Shown in pieces: positions 25,341 through 35,289 of a DNA stretch of 64,000 nt (position 1 is the stretch's first letter; the number at the start of each line of letters is the position of its first letter). Position numbers and translations under genes: made by a program. Where the stretch lies: NCBI GenBank assembly GCA_048264105.1, contig JBLXDJ010000001.1, positions 806,001 through 870,000 of the forward strand. The letters run 5' to 3'. A model generated the notes under the pieces. That model ran no database searches, was not told the DNA's origin, and saw only the letters and a list, made by a program, of their open reading frames with translations. Source of the DNA: Oceanospirillum sp048264105 (lineage in GTDB: Bacteria > Pseudomonadota > Gammaproteobacteria > Pseudomonadales > Halomonadaceae).

Positions 25341-25787
25341 GTAACGTCACCTAAATTCTACGATGAATGATTACGGACATTTTAGGGTAAAAACAAGGCG
25401 TTGAAAATACCCTACTGTTTTTATCGGACTTTTACGCTCAATCCGGGAGACCGGGATTGGCCAATATTAAAATCCTGCAAGTTCCTGCAAATTTTTTTCA
25501 GGGTCAGTATCTGGCGACTTTGATATGGTCAGCCGCTAATTTTGATTGCGATCAGCACCCTCAAGCTGTTTATAACGAACTGTGAGACCCTATATAAGTG
25601 TCTGATCTGACAGCAATCTCTTAAAACCGCTTTTTATTTGATAGAATGCGGCAATCTTACGCGATTGAATAAAATTCAGCGACCTATAACAGATGCCATA
25701 AACCAAAGTCGTTAACGGTTTAAATACAGAAGCCGTCCCCGCTGACTATCGCCTAACCCGTATATAGCGTTCGGAGTAACAAAGAAA
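25341..25787. other. 447-bp nfuA-metH intergenic region
   Basis: No gene. It holds the divergent promoters. I looked for a cobalamin, SAM or SAH riboswitch upstream of metH and saw none of the known core motifs. A TAGAAT at about 25641-25646 could be a -10 for metH with a poor -35. Confidence 0.4.
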
Positions 25788-28700
25788 ATGAGCCTTGAAA
25801 CACGTATTCAAACCTTAAAAACCGCCCTTAAAGAGCGCATTCTGATTCTGGACGGTGGTATGGGTACCATGATTCAGGGTGAAAAACTCACGGAAGAGGA
25901 CTTTCGCGCCGAACGATTTAAAGACTGGCCTTCCGATATTAAAGGCAATAACGATCTGCTGGTGCTGACACAGCCGGAACTGATTAAACGTCTGCACCTG
26001 GATTACCTGAATGCCGGTGCCGATATTCTGGAAACCAACTCCTTTAACGCCACTCAGCTGTCTCAGTCTGACTATGGCATGGAAGCACTGGCCTACGAGC
26101 TGAATGTGGAAGCCGCCCGTGTTGCCCGCGCCGCAGCCGATGAAAAAACCGCAGAAACCCCGGATAAGCCTCGTTTTGTAGCCGGTGTCCTAGGCCCCAC
26201 CAGCCGAACCGCTTCACTTTCACCGGATGTGAACGACCCGGGCTTCCGTAATGTGACTTTTGATACTCTGGCGGAAAACTACCGGGAAGCCACCCGCGGC
26301 CTGATCGAAGGTGGCGCGGATATTATTCTGATCGAAACCATTTTCGATACCCTGAACGCGAAAGCCGCCATCTTTGCCGTACAGGATGTGTTTGAAGAGG
26401 TCGGCGTTGAACTGCCGATCATGATCTCAGGCACTATCACCGATGCTTCCGGCCGTACTCTATCCGGCCAGACTACCGAAGCCTTCTGGAACTCAATCCG
26501 CCACGCCAAGCCGATCTCTGTGGGTCTGAACTGTGCCTTAGGTGCCACCGAACTGCGTCCTTACCTGGAAGAGCTGTCCAACAAAGCAGAAACCCATGTT
26601 TCAGCCCACCCCAATGCCGGTCTGCCCAATGAGTTTGGTGAATATGACCAGTCCGGTAAAGAGATGGCGGTGATTGTTGAAGAGTTTGCTGCCAGCGGTT
26701 TTCTGAACATTATCGGCGGTTGCTGTGGTACCGCACCGGAACATATCCAGGCGATTGCCGAAGCGGTAGCCAAGCATAAGCCCCGTCAGATTCCGGAGAT
26801 TCCCAAAGCCTGTCGCCTGAGTGGTCTTGAGCCGTTCAACATCGAATCCGACAGCCTGTTCGTCAACGTTGGCGAGCGTACCAACGTTACCGGTTCCGCC
26901 CGCTTTAAGCGTCTGATTGTGGAAGAAGATTACGACACCGCTCTGGAAGTGGCTCAGGAGCAGGTTGAGGGCGGCGCACAGATCATCGATATCAATATGG
27001 ATGAGGGTATGCTGGAGTCTCAGGAAGCGATGGTGACCTTCCTGAATCTGGTAGCGGCCGAACCTGAGATCTCCCGTGTTCCTATTATGCTCGACTCCTC
27101 CAAGTGGGAGATTATCGAAGCGGGTCTTAAGTGCGTACAGGGTAAACCTGTAGTGAACTCAATCTCCCTGAAAGAGGGCGAAGAAGCCTTCCGCCACCAC
27201 GCTAAACTCTGCATGCGTTATGGTGCAGCTATCATCGTGATGGCCTTTGATGAAGAAGGTCAGGCAGACACCTTTGAACGCAAAGTTGAAATCTGCAAAC
27301 GCTCATACGATGTACTGGTTAACGATATCGGTTTCCCGGCGGAAGATATTATCTTCGACCCGAACATCTTTGCTGTGGCCACCGGTATCGAAGAGCACAA
27401 CAACTACGCGGTTGACTTTATTCAGGCGACCCGCTGGATCAAAGACAACCTGCCCCACGCCATGATCTCCGGCGGTGTGTCCAACGTGTCCTTCTCTTTC
27501 CGAGGTAACAACCCGGTGCGTGAAGCGATTCACTCGGTCTTCCTCTATCACGCCATTAAAGAAGGCATGACCATGGGTATCGTTAACGCCAGCCAGCTGG
27601 CGGTCTACGATGATCTGCCTGCCGAACTGCGTGATTATGTAGAAGATGTGGTACTCAACCGCCGCGATGACAGCACCGATCGTCTGCTGGAGATTGCCGA
27701 GAAATACCGCGGCAACGGTACAGAAGAGAAAAAAGAAGATCTGGAGTGGCGCTCCTGGCCGGTAACCAAGCGTATCGAACACGCACTGGTTAAAGGTATT
27801 ACCAACTTTATTATTGAAGACACCGAAGCCGCCCGCCTTGAAGCTGACCGCCCGATTCAGGTGATTGAAGGCCCGCTGATGGATGGCATGAACGTGGTCG
27901 GCGACCTGTTTGGTGCCGGTAAGATGTTCCTGCCACAGGTGGTGAAATCTGCCCGCGTCATGAAACAGGCGGTAGCCCACCTGATTCCGTTTATTGAAGC
28001 GGAAAAATCCGGTGAAGTGGAAGCCAAAGGTAAGATCATCATGGCGACCGTTAAAGGTGACGTTCACGATATCGGCAAAAACATCGTGGGTGTTGTTCTG
28101 CAGTGTAATAACTACGAAGTGGTCGATCTGGGCGTAATGGTGCCTGCGGAGAAGATTCTGCAGGCCGCTAAAGAGCACGATGCCGATATTATCGGTCTGT
28201 CAGGTCTGATTACCCCGTCTCTGGACGAGATGGTGCATATCGCCAAAGAGATGGAGCGTCAGGAATTTGATATTCCGCTGATGATCGGCGGTGCCACCAC
28301 CTCCAAAGCGCACACTGCCGTTAAAATCGAGCCTCAGTACAAGCGTGGCCCCGTCATTTACGTGACCGACGCTTCCCGCGCCGTAGGTGTCGCCAGTAAC
28401 CTGCTGAGTGATGAGCTACGCGATGATTTTGTTGCCGGTCGCCGTAAAGAATACGAAGAAACCCGTATCCGAAACGCCAACCGCCGCGCCAAGGCGGACC
28501 GCATCAGCTATGAAAAAGCCTGCGATAACAAACTGGCACTGGATTGGGATAACTTCAAACCGGTTAAACCGACCTTTACCGGTGTTAAAGCCTTTGATGA
28601 TTACGATCTGAACACCATCGCAGAGCGCATCGACTGGACGCCTTTCTTTATGTCCTGGGATCTGGCCGGTAAATACCCGCAGATTCTGACCGATGACGTC

Positions 28701-29486
28701 GTTGGCGAAGCCGCTACCAGCCTGTTTGCCGATGCCAAGGTGATGCTGAAGAAAATCATCGACGAGAAACTGATTCAGGCCCGTGGCGTGATCGGCTTCT
28801 GGCCCGCCAACACGACGCAGGCGGATCAGATCGAAGTGTATGCCGATGAAAACCGCAGCGATGTCAAAGCCCTGCTGCAGCATATCCGTCAGCAGACACC
28901 GAAACCGGAAGGCAAACCCAACCTGAGCCTTGCCGACTACATTGCGCCCAAAGACACCGGACTGGAAGATTACATCGGTGGCTTTGCGGTAAATGCCGGT
29001 ATCGGTGCTGAAGAGCTGGCTAACGCCTACGAAGCGGCCGGCGATGACTATAACTCCATTATGGTGAAAGCGCTGGCGGATCGTCTGGCGGAAGCCTTTG
29101 CTGAACACCTGCATGAGCGTGTGCGTAAAGAGTTCTGGGGTTACGCCAAAGATGAACAGCTGGATAACGACGCTCTGATCAAAGAGCAGTACCAGGGTAT
29201 CCGCCCGGCACCGGGCTACCCGGCCTGCCCGGACCACACCGAAAAAGAGACCCTGTTCAGCCTGCTGGATGCGCCGCAGCATAGCGGTCTTGAGCTGACC
29301 GAGAGCTTTGCCATGACCCCGGCTGCAGCGGTAAGCGGCTGGTACTTTGCCCATCCGGATGCCAAATACTTCGGTACCGGCAAAATCGATCTGGATCAGG
29401 TGGAACAACTGGCCGAGCGGAAAGGCAAGACCACCGAAGAGATGGAACGCTGGCTGATGCCGGTTCTGTCATACGATCCGGCTTAA
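25788..29486 (+). CDS. metH: Cobalamin-dependent methionine synthase
   Basis: A 1232-residue enzyme with all four modules of E. coli MetH (1227). The homocysteine domain has zinc ligands in GLNCALG (about 247) and GGCCG (about 310). The methyltetrahydrofolate domain starts at NVGERTNVTGS. The cap and B12 domain has DVHDIGKN, with the cobalt-ligand His near 760. The C-terminal activation domain contains RPAPGYPACPDH. It transfers the methyl group of methyltetrahydrofolate to homocysteine. The start has a GGAG about 12 bases upstream. It stands alone and is followed closely by a MATE gene that is probably only loosely coupled. Confidence 0.98.
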   Translation: MSLETRIQTLKTALKERILILDGGMGTMIQGEKLTEEDFRAERFKDWPSDIKGNNDLLVLTQPELIKRLHLDYLNAGADILETNSFNATQLSQSDYGMEALAYELNVEAARVARAAADEKTAETPDKPRFVAGVLGPTSRTASLSPDVNDPGFRNVTFDTLAENYREATRGLIEGGADIILIETIFDTLNAKAAIFAVQDVFEEVGVELPIMISGTITDASGRTLSGQTTEAFWNSIRHAKPISVGLNCALGATELRPYLEELSNKAETHVSAHPNAGLPNEFGEYDQSGKEMAVIVEEFAASGFLNIIGGCCGTAPEHIQAIAEAVAKHKPRQIPEIPKACRLSGLEPFNIESDSLFVNVGERTNVTGSARFKRLIVEEDYDTALEVAQEQVEGGAQIIDINMDEGMLESQEAMVTFLNLVAAEPEISRVPIMLDSSKWEIIEAGLKCVQGKPVVNSISLKEGEEAFRHHAKLCMRYGAAIIVMAFDEEGQADTFERKVEICKRSYDVLVNDIGFPAEDIIFDPNIFAVATGIEEHNNYAVDFIQATRWIKDNLPHAMISGGVSNVSFSFRGNNPVREAIHSVFLYHAIKEGMTMGIVNASQLAVYDDLPAELRDYVEDVVLNRRDDSTDRLLEIAEKYRGNGTEEKKEDLEWRSWPVTKRIEHALVKGITNFIIEDTEAARLEADRPIQVIEGPLMDGMNVVGDLFGAGKMFLPQVVKSARVMKQAVAHLIPFIEAEKSGEVEAKGKIIMATVKGDVHDIGKNIVGVVLQCNNYEVVDLGVMVPAEKILQAAKEHDADIIGLSGLITPSLDEMVHIAKEMERQEFDIPLMIGGATTSKAHTAVKIEPQYKRGPVIYVTDASRAVGVASNLLSDELRDDFVAGRRKEYEETRIRNANRRAKADRISYEKACDNKLALDWDNFKPVKPTFTGVKAFDDYDLNTIAERIDWTPFFMSWDLAGKYPQILTDDVVGEAATSLFADAKVMLKKIIDEKLIQARGVIGFWPANTTQADQIEVYADENRSDVKALLQHIRQQTPKPEGKPNLSLADYIAPKDTGLEDYIGGFAVNAGIGAEELANAYEAAGDDYNSIMVKALADRLAEAFAEHLHERVRKEFWGYAKDEQLDNDALIKEQYQGIRPAPGYPACPDHTEKETLFSLLDAPQHSGLELTESFAMTPAAAVSGWYFAHPDAKYFGTGKIDLDQVEQLAERKGKTTEEMERWLMPVLSYDPA

Positions 29487-29516
29487 TCTGTTCAGCCTGA
29501 ACGTTAAGTCGTTTCA

Positions 29517-30854
29517 TTGCGATCCCTGCTGACCCTGCCCTCCTTTCAGCGACAACGTGAGATCTTAAAGCTCGCGCTGCCGCTGATCGGCGGTATGCTG
29601 TCCCAAAGCCTGATCAACCTGGTGGACTCCGCCATGGTCGGGGCTTTAGGCAGCACCGCTTTGGCGGCAGCTGGCGTTGCCGGTTACACAGCATTTGTTA
29701 TTACCGCGCTGATCCTCGGTATCTCTTCTGCGGTGCAATCGACCACAGCTTATTATTATGGTGCCAAATGCACTCTCTCTCAGAATAAGACGCTCAAAGC
29801 GGGCCTGATACTCGCAGTCATTCTGTGCCCCCCTCTCGTTTTGATCTTCTACCCGTCAACCGGTGTGATTCTCTCCTACATCAACTATGACGGTGCTGTT
29901 GTAGAACTGGCAGAACCCTATCTTGACTGGCGAGTTATCGGGCTGATTGCGGTTGCGCTGAATCTTGTCTTCAGAGGTTACTGGAACGGACTGCATCATT
30001 CTAAGATCTACTTTAAAACCATCGTTCTGATCCACCTGAGCAATGTAGCGATCAGCTATGTGCTTATTTACGGAAAGCTGGGACTCCCGACCATGGGTGT
30101 TGAGGGGGCCGGATTGGGAACCTGTATCTCTCTCTTCCTGGGCACCCTCGTCTGGTTTCTCTATACCCGCCTGCAGCTTGGCCGAAAAGCCTTAAGTGAA
30201 CAGCCTGTGGACGGTAATATTTTACGCCAACTGATCAACAGGGCACTGCCCAATTCACTTCAGCAGACCTTATTTGCATCAGGTTATCTCGTGCTATTCT
30301 GGATCATCGGCCAGATCAACCCGCTTTCGGTCGCTGTCGGCCATGTACTGGTGAATCTCTCGCTGCTGATGATCCTTCCTGCTGTGGGACTGGGTATGGC
30401 GGCAACCAGTCTGGTGGGCCGATCTCTGGGGCAGAAAGATGATCGGGCCGCTCAACACTGGGGGGCTGATGTTGCTAAAATGGCCGTCCTGCTGCTGATC
30501 ATCATTGCGTTACCTCTTACCCTTCTCGCTGAACAGGTGCTTGGACTTTTCCTGATTGAACCTGAGGCGATAACTCTCGGCGCTGACCTGCTGAAACTGA
30601 CGGCCATCATGATGGTCATTGATGCGTCAGCCATCGTATTGACGCAGGCGCTTTTGGGTGCCGGAGCCAGCAAAATGGTGATGCAGGTCTCTGTAACTCT
30701 GCAATGGGGGTTCTTCCTGCCGCTGGCCTTCGTGTTTGGCGTCTACCTCGGCTTTGGTCTGGCGGCCATCTGGTGGGTACAGCTGGTCTATCGCTGCCTG
30801 AATGCTTCAGGTTTTATCTGGCTCTGGAAGGTCAAAGCCTGGTCGGTAACCTAA
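29517..30854 (+). CDS. MATE-family multidrug exporter (DinF/NorM type)
   Basis: A 445-residue membrane protein with about 12 TM segments in two halves. The MATE pattern is seen at the start (ILKLALPLIGGMLSQSLINLVDSAMVG) and at the beginning of the second half (LINRALPNSLQQTLFASGYLVLFWIIG). It exports cationic compounds using a sodium or proton gradient. The frame starts with TTG at 29517 and has only a weak ribosome-binding site; the next Met is inside the first TM, so TTG is the likely start. It lies 30 bases after metH and may be partly co-transcribed. Confidence 0.9.
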   Translation: MRSLLTLPSFQRQREILKLALPLIGGMLSQSLINLVDSAMVGALGSTALAAAGVAGYTAFVITALILGISSAVQSTTAYYYGAKCTLSQNKTLKAGLILAVILCPPLVLIFYPSTGVILSYINYDGAVVELAEPYLDWRVIGLIAVALNLVFRGYWNGLHHSKIYFKTIVLIHLSNVAISYVLIYGKLGLPTMGVEGAGLGTCISLFLGTLVWFLYTRLQLGRKALSEQPVDGNILRQLINRALPNSLQQTLFASGYLVLFWIIGQINPLSVAVGHVLVNLSLLMILPAVGLGMAATSLVGRSLGQKDDRAAQHWGADVAKMAVLLLIIIALPLTLLAEQVLGLFLIEPEAITLGADLLKLTAIMMVIDASAIVLTQALLGAGASKMVMQVSVTLQWGFFLPLAFVFGVYLGFGLAAIWWVQLVYRCLNASGFIWLWKVKAWSVT

Positions 30855-30884
30855 GCAGGTTTCCACACCTGACACCTGTTTTTA
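30855..30884 (+). terminator. Weak candidate terminator after the MATE gene
   Basis: CAGGT (30856-30860) pairs with ACCTG (30874-30878), followed by TTTTT. The stem is only five pairs with a 13-base loop, so support is modest. Confidence 0.4.
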
Positions 30885-31068
30885 ACGCATCCTTTTTTAT
30901 TCCTTTATGAAATAAATATATAGATATAAATTCATTTTAAGAATAAGAGAAGACTGCTATTGTTCAGCACATCATGCGGTTAGTGTCTGTTTTTAATTAG
31001 AAAAGCACACCCGCTTTACCGTGACTTTTTGGCACTTTTGATACAGAAACCCTGTCGTAGGAAATTAA

Positions 31069-32715
31069 ATGTATAAGTACGACGATTACGATCAGAAATT
31101 AGTTGATGAGCGTGTGATTCAGTTCAGGGATCAAACCCAGCGCTATCTTGATGGCAAACTGGAAGAGGCTGAATACCTGCCGCTACGTTTGCAAAATGGC
31201 ATCTACGTGCAACGTCACGCTCCTATGCTGCGTGTTGCTATTCCATACGGCATGCTGAATTCTGCGCAACTGCGCAAGCTTGCCTACGTAGCCCGCACCT
31301 ATGACAAGGGTTATGCACACTTTACAACCCGTCAGAACGTTCAGTTTAACTGGCCGGCACTGGAAAACTGCCCGGACATTCTGGAAGAACTGGCAAAAGT
31401 TGAGATGCACGCGATCCAGACCAGCGGTAACTGCATCCGTAACACCACAACCGATCAGTTTGCGGGTATCGCACAGGATGAGATCACAGATCCTCGCCCG
31501 TGGTGTGAGATTGTACGCCAGTGGTCGACGTTCCACCCGGAATTTGCCTTCCTGCCGCGCAAGTTCAAGATCGCTATCAGCGGCACAGAAGAAGATCGTG
31601 CCGCGATCAAGGTTCACGATGTTGGCCTGCAGCTGATCAAAAACGATGACGGTTCACTCGGCTTTGATGTTTTCGTTGGTGGCGGTCTGGGCCGTACTCC
31701 TATGATTGGTGATCTGGTACGCAAGAACCTGCCTGCCAAGCACCTGCTGACCTATCTGGAAGCGGTTCTCCGCGTTTATAACCAGTTTGGTCGCCGTGAT
31801 AACAAATACAAAGCCCGTATCAAAATCCTGGTTAAAGCACTAGGCGTAGAAGAGTTTGCCCAGCGGGTTGAAGCTGAATGGGAACATCTGATTGATGGCC
31901 CATCTACTCTGACTGAAAGCGCAATGACCAAAGCAGCGAGCTTCTTTATCGACCCTGCATACGAAAACGCTCCGGACGAAGGCAACTTTGAACAGCAACG
32001 CGCTGAAAACAAGGCTTTCTCCCGCTTCGTGACCAACAACACTCAGGCTCATAAGAAAGATGGCTACATTGCTGTAACCGTTTCTCTTAAGAAAACCGGT
32101 GTTGCTCCGGGTGACGTAACCGATGCGCAAATGGATCTGGTTGCCGACCTAGCTGACAAGTACAGCTTTGGTGAACTGCGTGTAAGCCACCACCAGAACC
32201 TGATTCTGTCAGACGTGAAAAAATCTGAGCTGTTTGAACTGTGGCAGATTCTGGAAGAAAACGGTCTGGCAACACCAAATATCGGCAAACTGACCGATAT
32301 GATCTGCTGCCCTGGCGGTGACTTCTGCGCGCTGGCAAACGCGAAATCCATTCCGGTTGCAGAAGCCATTCAGCGTCGCTTTGACGATCTGGACCACCTG
32401 TATGATCTGGGCGATATCGAGTTCAACTTCTCTGGCTGCATGAACGCTTGTGGTCACCACCATATCGGCAACATCGGCCTACTTGGCGTTGACCGTAAAG
32501 GTGAAGAGTTCTATCAGGTTTCACTGGGCGGACGCTCAGGCTCTGATGCCAATATCGGTAAAATCCTGGGCCCTGCGGTTAAACAGGATCGTATCCCTGA
32601 TGCAATTGAAGCCATCATTGGTGTTTATGTTGAAAACCGTATCGAAGGCGAGTCCTTTGTAGAAGCTTACCACCGCATCGGTCAGGCGAAATTTAAGGAG
32701 CGTGTTTATGCCTAA
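31069..32715 (+). CDS. cysI: Nitrite/sulfite reductase hemoprotein (CysI type)
   Basis: A 548-residue siroheme and 4Fe-4S enzyme that reduces sulfite to sulfide in cysteine synthesis. It has the two ferredoxin-like half-domains (GYAHFTTRQNVQFNW, TSGNCIRNTTTDQFAG). The cluster and siroheme ligands are ICCPGGDFCALANA and FNFSGCMNACGHHH. This is the Pseudomonas-type enzyme that is annotated as nitrite/sulfite reductase; its partner is a DUF934 protein rather than flavoprotein CysJ. AGGA precedes the ATG by seven bases. The stop overlaps the next gene by eight bases, showing translational coupling. Confidence 0.93.
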   Translation: MYKYDDYDQKLVDERVIQFRDQTQRYLDGKLEEAEYLPLRLQNGIYVQRHAPMLRVAIPYGMLNSAQLRKLAYVARTYDKGYAHFTTRQNVQFNWPALENCPDILEELAKVEMHAIQTSGNCIRNTTTDQFAGIAQDEITDPRPWCEIVRQWSTFHPEFAFLPRKFKIAISGTEEDRAAIKVHDVGLQLIKNDDGSLGFDVFVGGGLGRTPMIGDLVRKNLPAKHLLTYLEAVLRVYNQFGRRDNKYKARIKILVKALGVEEFAQRVEAEWEHLIDGPSTLTESAMTKAASFFIDPAYENAPDEGNFEQQRAENKAFSRFVTNNTQAHKKDGYIAVTVSLKKTGVAPGDVTDAQMDLVADLADKYSFGELRVSHHQNLILSDVKKSELFELWQILEENGLATPNIGKLTDMICCPGGDFCALANAKSIPVAEAIQRRFDDLDHLYDLGDIEFNFSGCMNACGHHHIGNIGLLGVDRKGEEFYQVSLGGRSGSDANIGKILGPAVKQDRIPDAIEAIIGVYVENRIEGESFVEAYHRIGQAKFKERVYA

Positions 32716-33196
32716 GATTATTCTGAACCAGGAAATCGTTGAGGATAACTGGGTTAAAGTCGACCTTGAAGCTGAACTGCCATCCGGCGGCAAAGTGCTG
32801 CTGCCTTACCCTCTATGGGTTGCAGGAGATTATGACGCCTCCGCATTTGAAGCCGTTGGTGTTTGGGTGCCTAACGATACCGTTTTCGGTGAAGAAGCCC
32901 TGAAGCTTGCAGAGCTTCCTCTGGTGGCAATCGACTTCCCTGTATTCAGCGATGGTCGTGGTTATACTCTGGCACGCCAACTGCGTGAACGCTTCAACTA
33001 CCAGGGTGAACTGCGCTCAATCGGCGACGTTCTCCAGGACCAACTCTTCTTTATGAGCCGCTGTGGCTTTAACAGCTATGCCGTTCGTGAAGATAAATCG
33101 ATTGAAGAAGCACTGACTGCCCTGAAACCATTCAGCAACGCTTATCAGGCCGCGCTGGACAAACCCCAGCCTCTGTTTGCAGAACGCTGGAACTAA
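32708..33196 (+). CDS. DUF934 protein, partner of CysI
   Basis: A 162-residue cytoplasmic protein of the DUF934 family (middle motif PVFSDGRGYTLARQLRERFNYQGELRSIGDVLQDQLFFMSRCGF). These proteins are coded directly after nitrite/sulfite reductase in many proteobacteria; some work links them to electron delivery or assembly of the sulfite reductase. AAGGAG lies seven bases before the ATG at 32708, which I prefer over the GTG at 32702. It overlaps the cysI stop and ends in a strong terminator, so the two genes form a closed operon. Confidence 0.92.
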   Translation: MPKIILNQEIVEDNWVKVDLEAELPSGGKVLLPYPLWVAGDYDASAFEAVGVWVPNDTVFGEEALKLAELPLVAIDFPVFSDGRGYTLARQLRERFNYQGELRSIGDVLQDQLFFMSRCGFNSYAVREDKSIEEALTALKPFSNAYQAALDKPQPLFAERWN

Positions 33197-33211
33197 GCTT
33201 CAGGTTGATAA

Positions 33212-33240
33212 ATACCCCGCTCAGGCGGGGTATTTTTTTA
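33212..33240 (+). terminator. Intrinsic terminator of the cysI operon
   Basis: Stem ATACCCCGC-TCAG-GCGGGGTAT followed by seven T. Confidence 0.95.
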
Positions 33241-33321
33241 TCTGCAGATCAGCCTAAGCCCTCTACCCCTCCAAGCTCCCCTTTCCTTATCTCCTGTAGG
33301 TTTAGACATTTCTGCCAGCAA

Positions 33322-33349
33322 CAAAAAAGGGCATCCCTCGGGATGCCCT
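33322..33349 (-). terminator. Intrinsic terminator after pomB
   Basis: GGGCATCCC (33329-33337) and GGGATGCCC (33340-33348) form the stem; on the minus strand it is followed by TTTTTTG. Confidence 0.88.
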
Positions 33350-33367
33350 CTTACGTATTCAATAAGC

Positions 33368-34174
33368 CTATCTGAGAAGCGGACTCTGCTGAATCCCCTG
33401 ATACACATCGCGCTCTGTATTATCAGGACGCTCAATCAAAAGAATCTCTACCCGGCGGTTTTTAATGCGGTTCTCCTGGTTGATATTCGGCACCAAAGGT
33501 CGCGCATCGGCATTACCCACCACATAAAGGAACTCTTCTTCAAGATCCGTAAGCCAGGTCAACTCATGCGCAACAGAAACTGCACGGGCTGCAGAGAGAT
33601 CCCAGTTAGAACGAAAACGATCGGTATTAATTGGCTGATCATCCGTATGACCACCAACAATCGTAAACATATCGTACTCTGAAATCAGCTGACCTACTTT
33701 TTGCAGCACAGGAACAACAGCGGGTTCAAGGTAATCACTACCGGATGTGAAGGCCGATTCATCCGGGAAACGGATAATAATGTGGTCTTCATCACGCTCT
33801 ACAATGATGACACCCTTCTCGATCTCATCCGTAAAGTTCGTTTCCAGACGGTTACCGATACTCTCCAGCTGGTTCTCGACATCTGCGTCATCTGCTTCTG
33901 TCGATGGCTGAGGCTTCAGAGGCTCGATAATATTCTCATTTTTCGGAGGATTATCCGCAGGGATAATACTCAGAGGATTCAGCTCCTGCAGACCGAAAGA
34001 GTTCTGCATCGCTTCTGCAATACTCTTATAGCGCTCAACATCTGTCGTGGAAAAGGACAGGATAAGCACGAAAAAGGTCAGCAGAAGGGTCATCATATCG
34101 GCGAAGGTCACCATCCACTCGGGGATTTCTTCCTTCTTGGACTTTCTGCGCTTTTTAGTATTAATATTCATCAC
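33368..34174 (-). CDS. pomB: Flagellar stator subunit PomB/MotB
   Basis: A 268-residue inner-membrane protein with one TM (MVTFADMMTLLLTFFVLILSF). Its Asp26 in TFADMMTL is the ion-binding residue. A C-terminal OmpA-like peptidoglycan-binding domain follows (IVGGHTDDQP, NWDLSAARA). With PomA it forms the stator that drives the flagellum. The short partner PomA and the marine setting suggest the sodium-driven type, but ion use cannot be proven from sequence. It lies 36 bases after pomA and ends in a terminator. Confidence 0.93.
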   Translation of the reverse strand: MMNINTKKRRKSKKEEIPEWMVTFADMMTLLLTFFVLILSFSTTDVERYKSIAEAMQNSFGLQELNPLSIIPADNPPKNENIIEPLKPQPSTEADDADVENQLESIGNRLETNFTDEIEKGVIIVERDEDHIIIRFPDESAFTSGSDYLEPAVVPVLQKVGQLISEYDMFTIVGGHTDDQPINTDRFRSNWDLSAARAVSVAHELTWLTDLEEEFLYVVGNADARPLVPNINQENRIKNRRVEILLIERPDNTERDVYQGIQQSPLLR

Positions 34175-34210
34175 CCCAATATCCCTCGCGTTCGCTAGCG
34201 GATACCCAGC

Positions 34211-34984
34211 TTATATTTCTTCTGACATTGACATGCCGGAACGCAGATATTCAGGCAGATAAGTTTCCAGAAGCTCATCCATAACCGTAGGGTTCAGACC
34301 TTCCTGGATACCGAGAACGGATTCGGTAATCAGAGACATATTCGCCTCAACTTCGGCACTCTTAAGTGCCAGCTTGTCAGCTAACGGCATCATAAACAAC
34401 TGAGCAATCAGGGATCCGTAAAGCGTCGTCAGGAGGGCTACAGCCATGCCGGGGCCCAGCTTGGAAGGGTCATCAAGGTTATTCAGCATCTGAACAAGAC
34501 CAACCAAGGTACCGATCATACCGAAGGCTGGAGCAGAACTTGCCATCGAGCGGAAAATTTTCTCACCCAGTTCTTTGCGGTCAATAGACATGCTCATTTC
34601 ATTCATCAACACTTTCTGAATGAATTCCGGCGGATGGCCATCAACACAAAGCTGAATACCTTTAGCAAAGAATGGGTTCTCAATAGGCTCATCTTCCAGA
34701 CCGAGCAGACCATTACGGCGTGCAATTTTTGCAAGATGGTTGGCCAATTGAATAATCTCTCTGGGATTGTCATTGCTTTCAAAGAAAGCAACTGCAAAAC
34801 CTTCTTTGACCCCAGAGAAGAAGCTGGCAATGCGGTACTTAACCAACGTCACCGAAATGGTACCACCGACAACAATCAGTATACCGGGAATGTTGATAAA
34901 AATGCTGGGGTCATCCCCCTGAGCAATACCCAAACCAACAAATGCAACACCTGTAATAAGCCCAAGAAGCGTGGCGAAATCCAT
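34211..34984 (-). CDS. pomA: Flagellar stator subunit PomA/MotA
   Basis: A 257-residue protein with four TM segments. The start MDFATLLGLITGVAFV and length (Vibrio PomA 253, E. coli MotA 295) fit PomA. The ion-channel helices contain SAPAFGMIGTLVGLVQML and GMAVALLTTLYGSLIAQ. The cytoplasmic loop has charged residues that would touch FliG. It is the first gene of the two-gene stator operon. Chemotaxis and flagellar genes are not adjacent, as is common for pomAB. Confidence 0.94.
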   Translation of the reverse strand: MDFATLLGLITGVAFVGLGIAQGDDPSIFINIPGILIVVGGTISVTLVKYRIASFFSGVKEGFAVAFFESNDNPREIIQLANHLAKIARRNGLLGLEDEPIENPFFAKGIQLCVDGHPPEFIQKVLMNEMSMSIDRKELGEKIFRSMASSAPAFGMIGTLVGLVQMLNNLDDPSKLGPGMAVALLTTLYGSLIAQLFMMPLADKLALKSAEVEANMSLITESVLGIQEGLNPTVMDELLETYLPEYLRSGMSMSEEI

Positions 34985-35289
34985 TGACCCAACCTTATTT
35001 GTGACATTTCAACAAAGTTAGGCAAAAGCATAACTCAGTGAATGTTTGATTAGTAGCCCTTATAACTGACTTTTCAGTAGCTTAAGAGGTATCGGCAGCA
35101 CAAAAAGATACTTTACTGCCCCAAGGCAATTATCGCCTGAATAACCTATCCGTGCCTTTTTATTTACAGTTTTTTTTATTCATTAATCAACTGCTTTCGA
35201 AATTGATCACCATACAGGTGTAGGTCAAATTATACTCTAGGATATACAATACTCCGCTACAATCACCTGCTTTAGAGGCTATATAGCGT
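34985..35289. other. 305-bp pomA-marC intergenic region
   Basis: AT-rich divergent promoter region. I see no gene, repeat or clear operator in it. Confidence 0.4.

Noticed and set aside
25341..25787. Cobalamin, SAM or SAH riboswitch upstream of metH
   Set aside because: None of the conserved core sequences could be found by eye.
27303..29408. Long antisense frames within metH (291 and 330 codons)
   Set aside because: They are shadows of the highly biased metH codon pattern; the translations show no recognisable domain.
31029..31050. Possible sigma-54 promoter upstream of cysI (TGGCAC)
   Set aside because: The -12 element lacks the required GC at the correct spacing.
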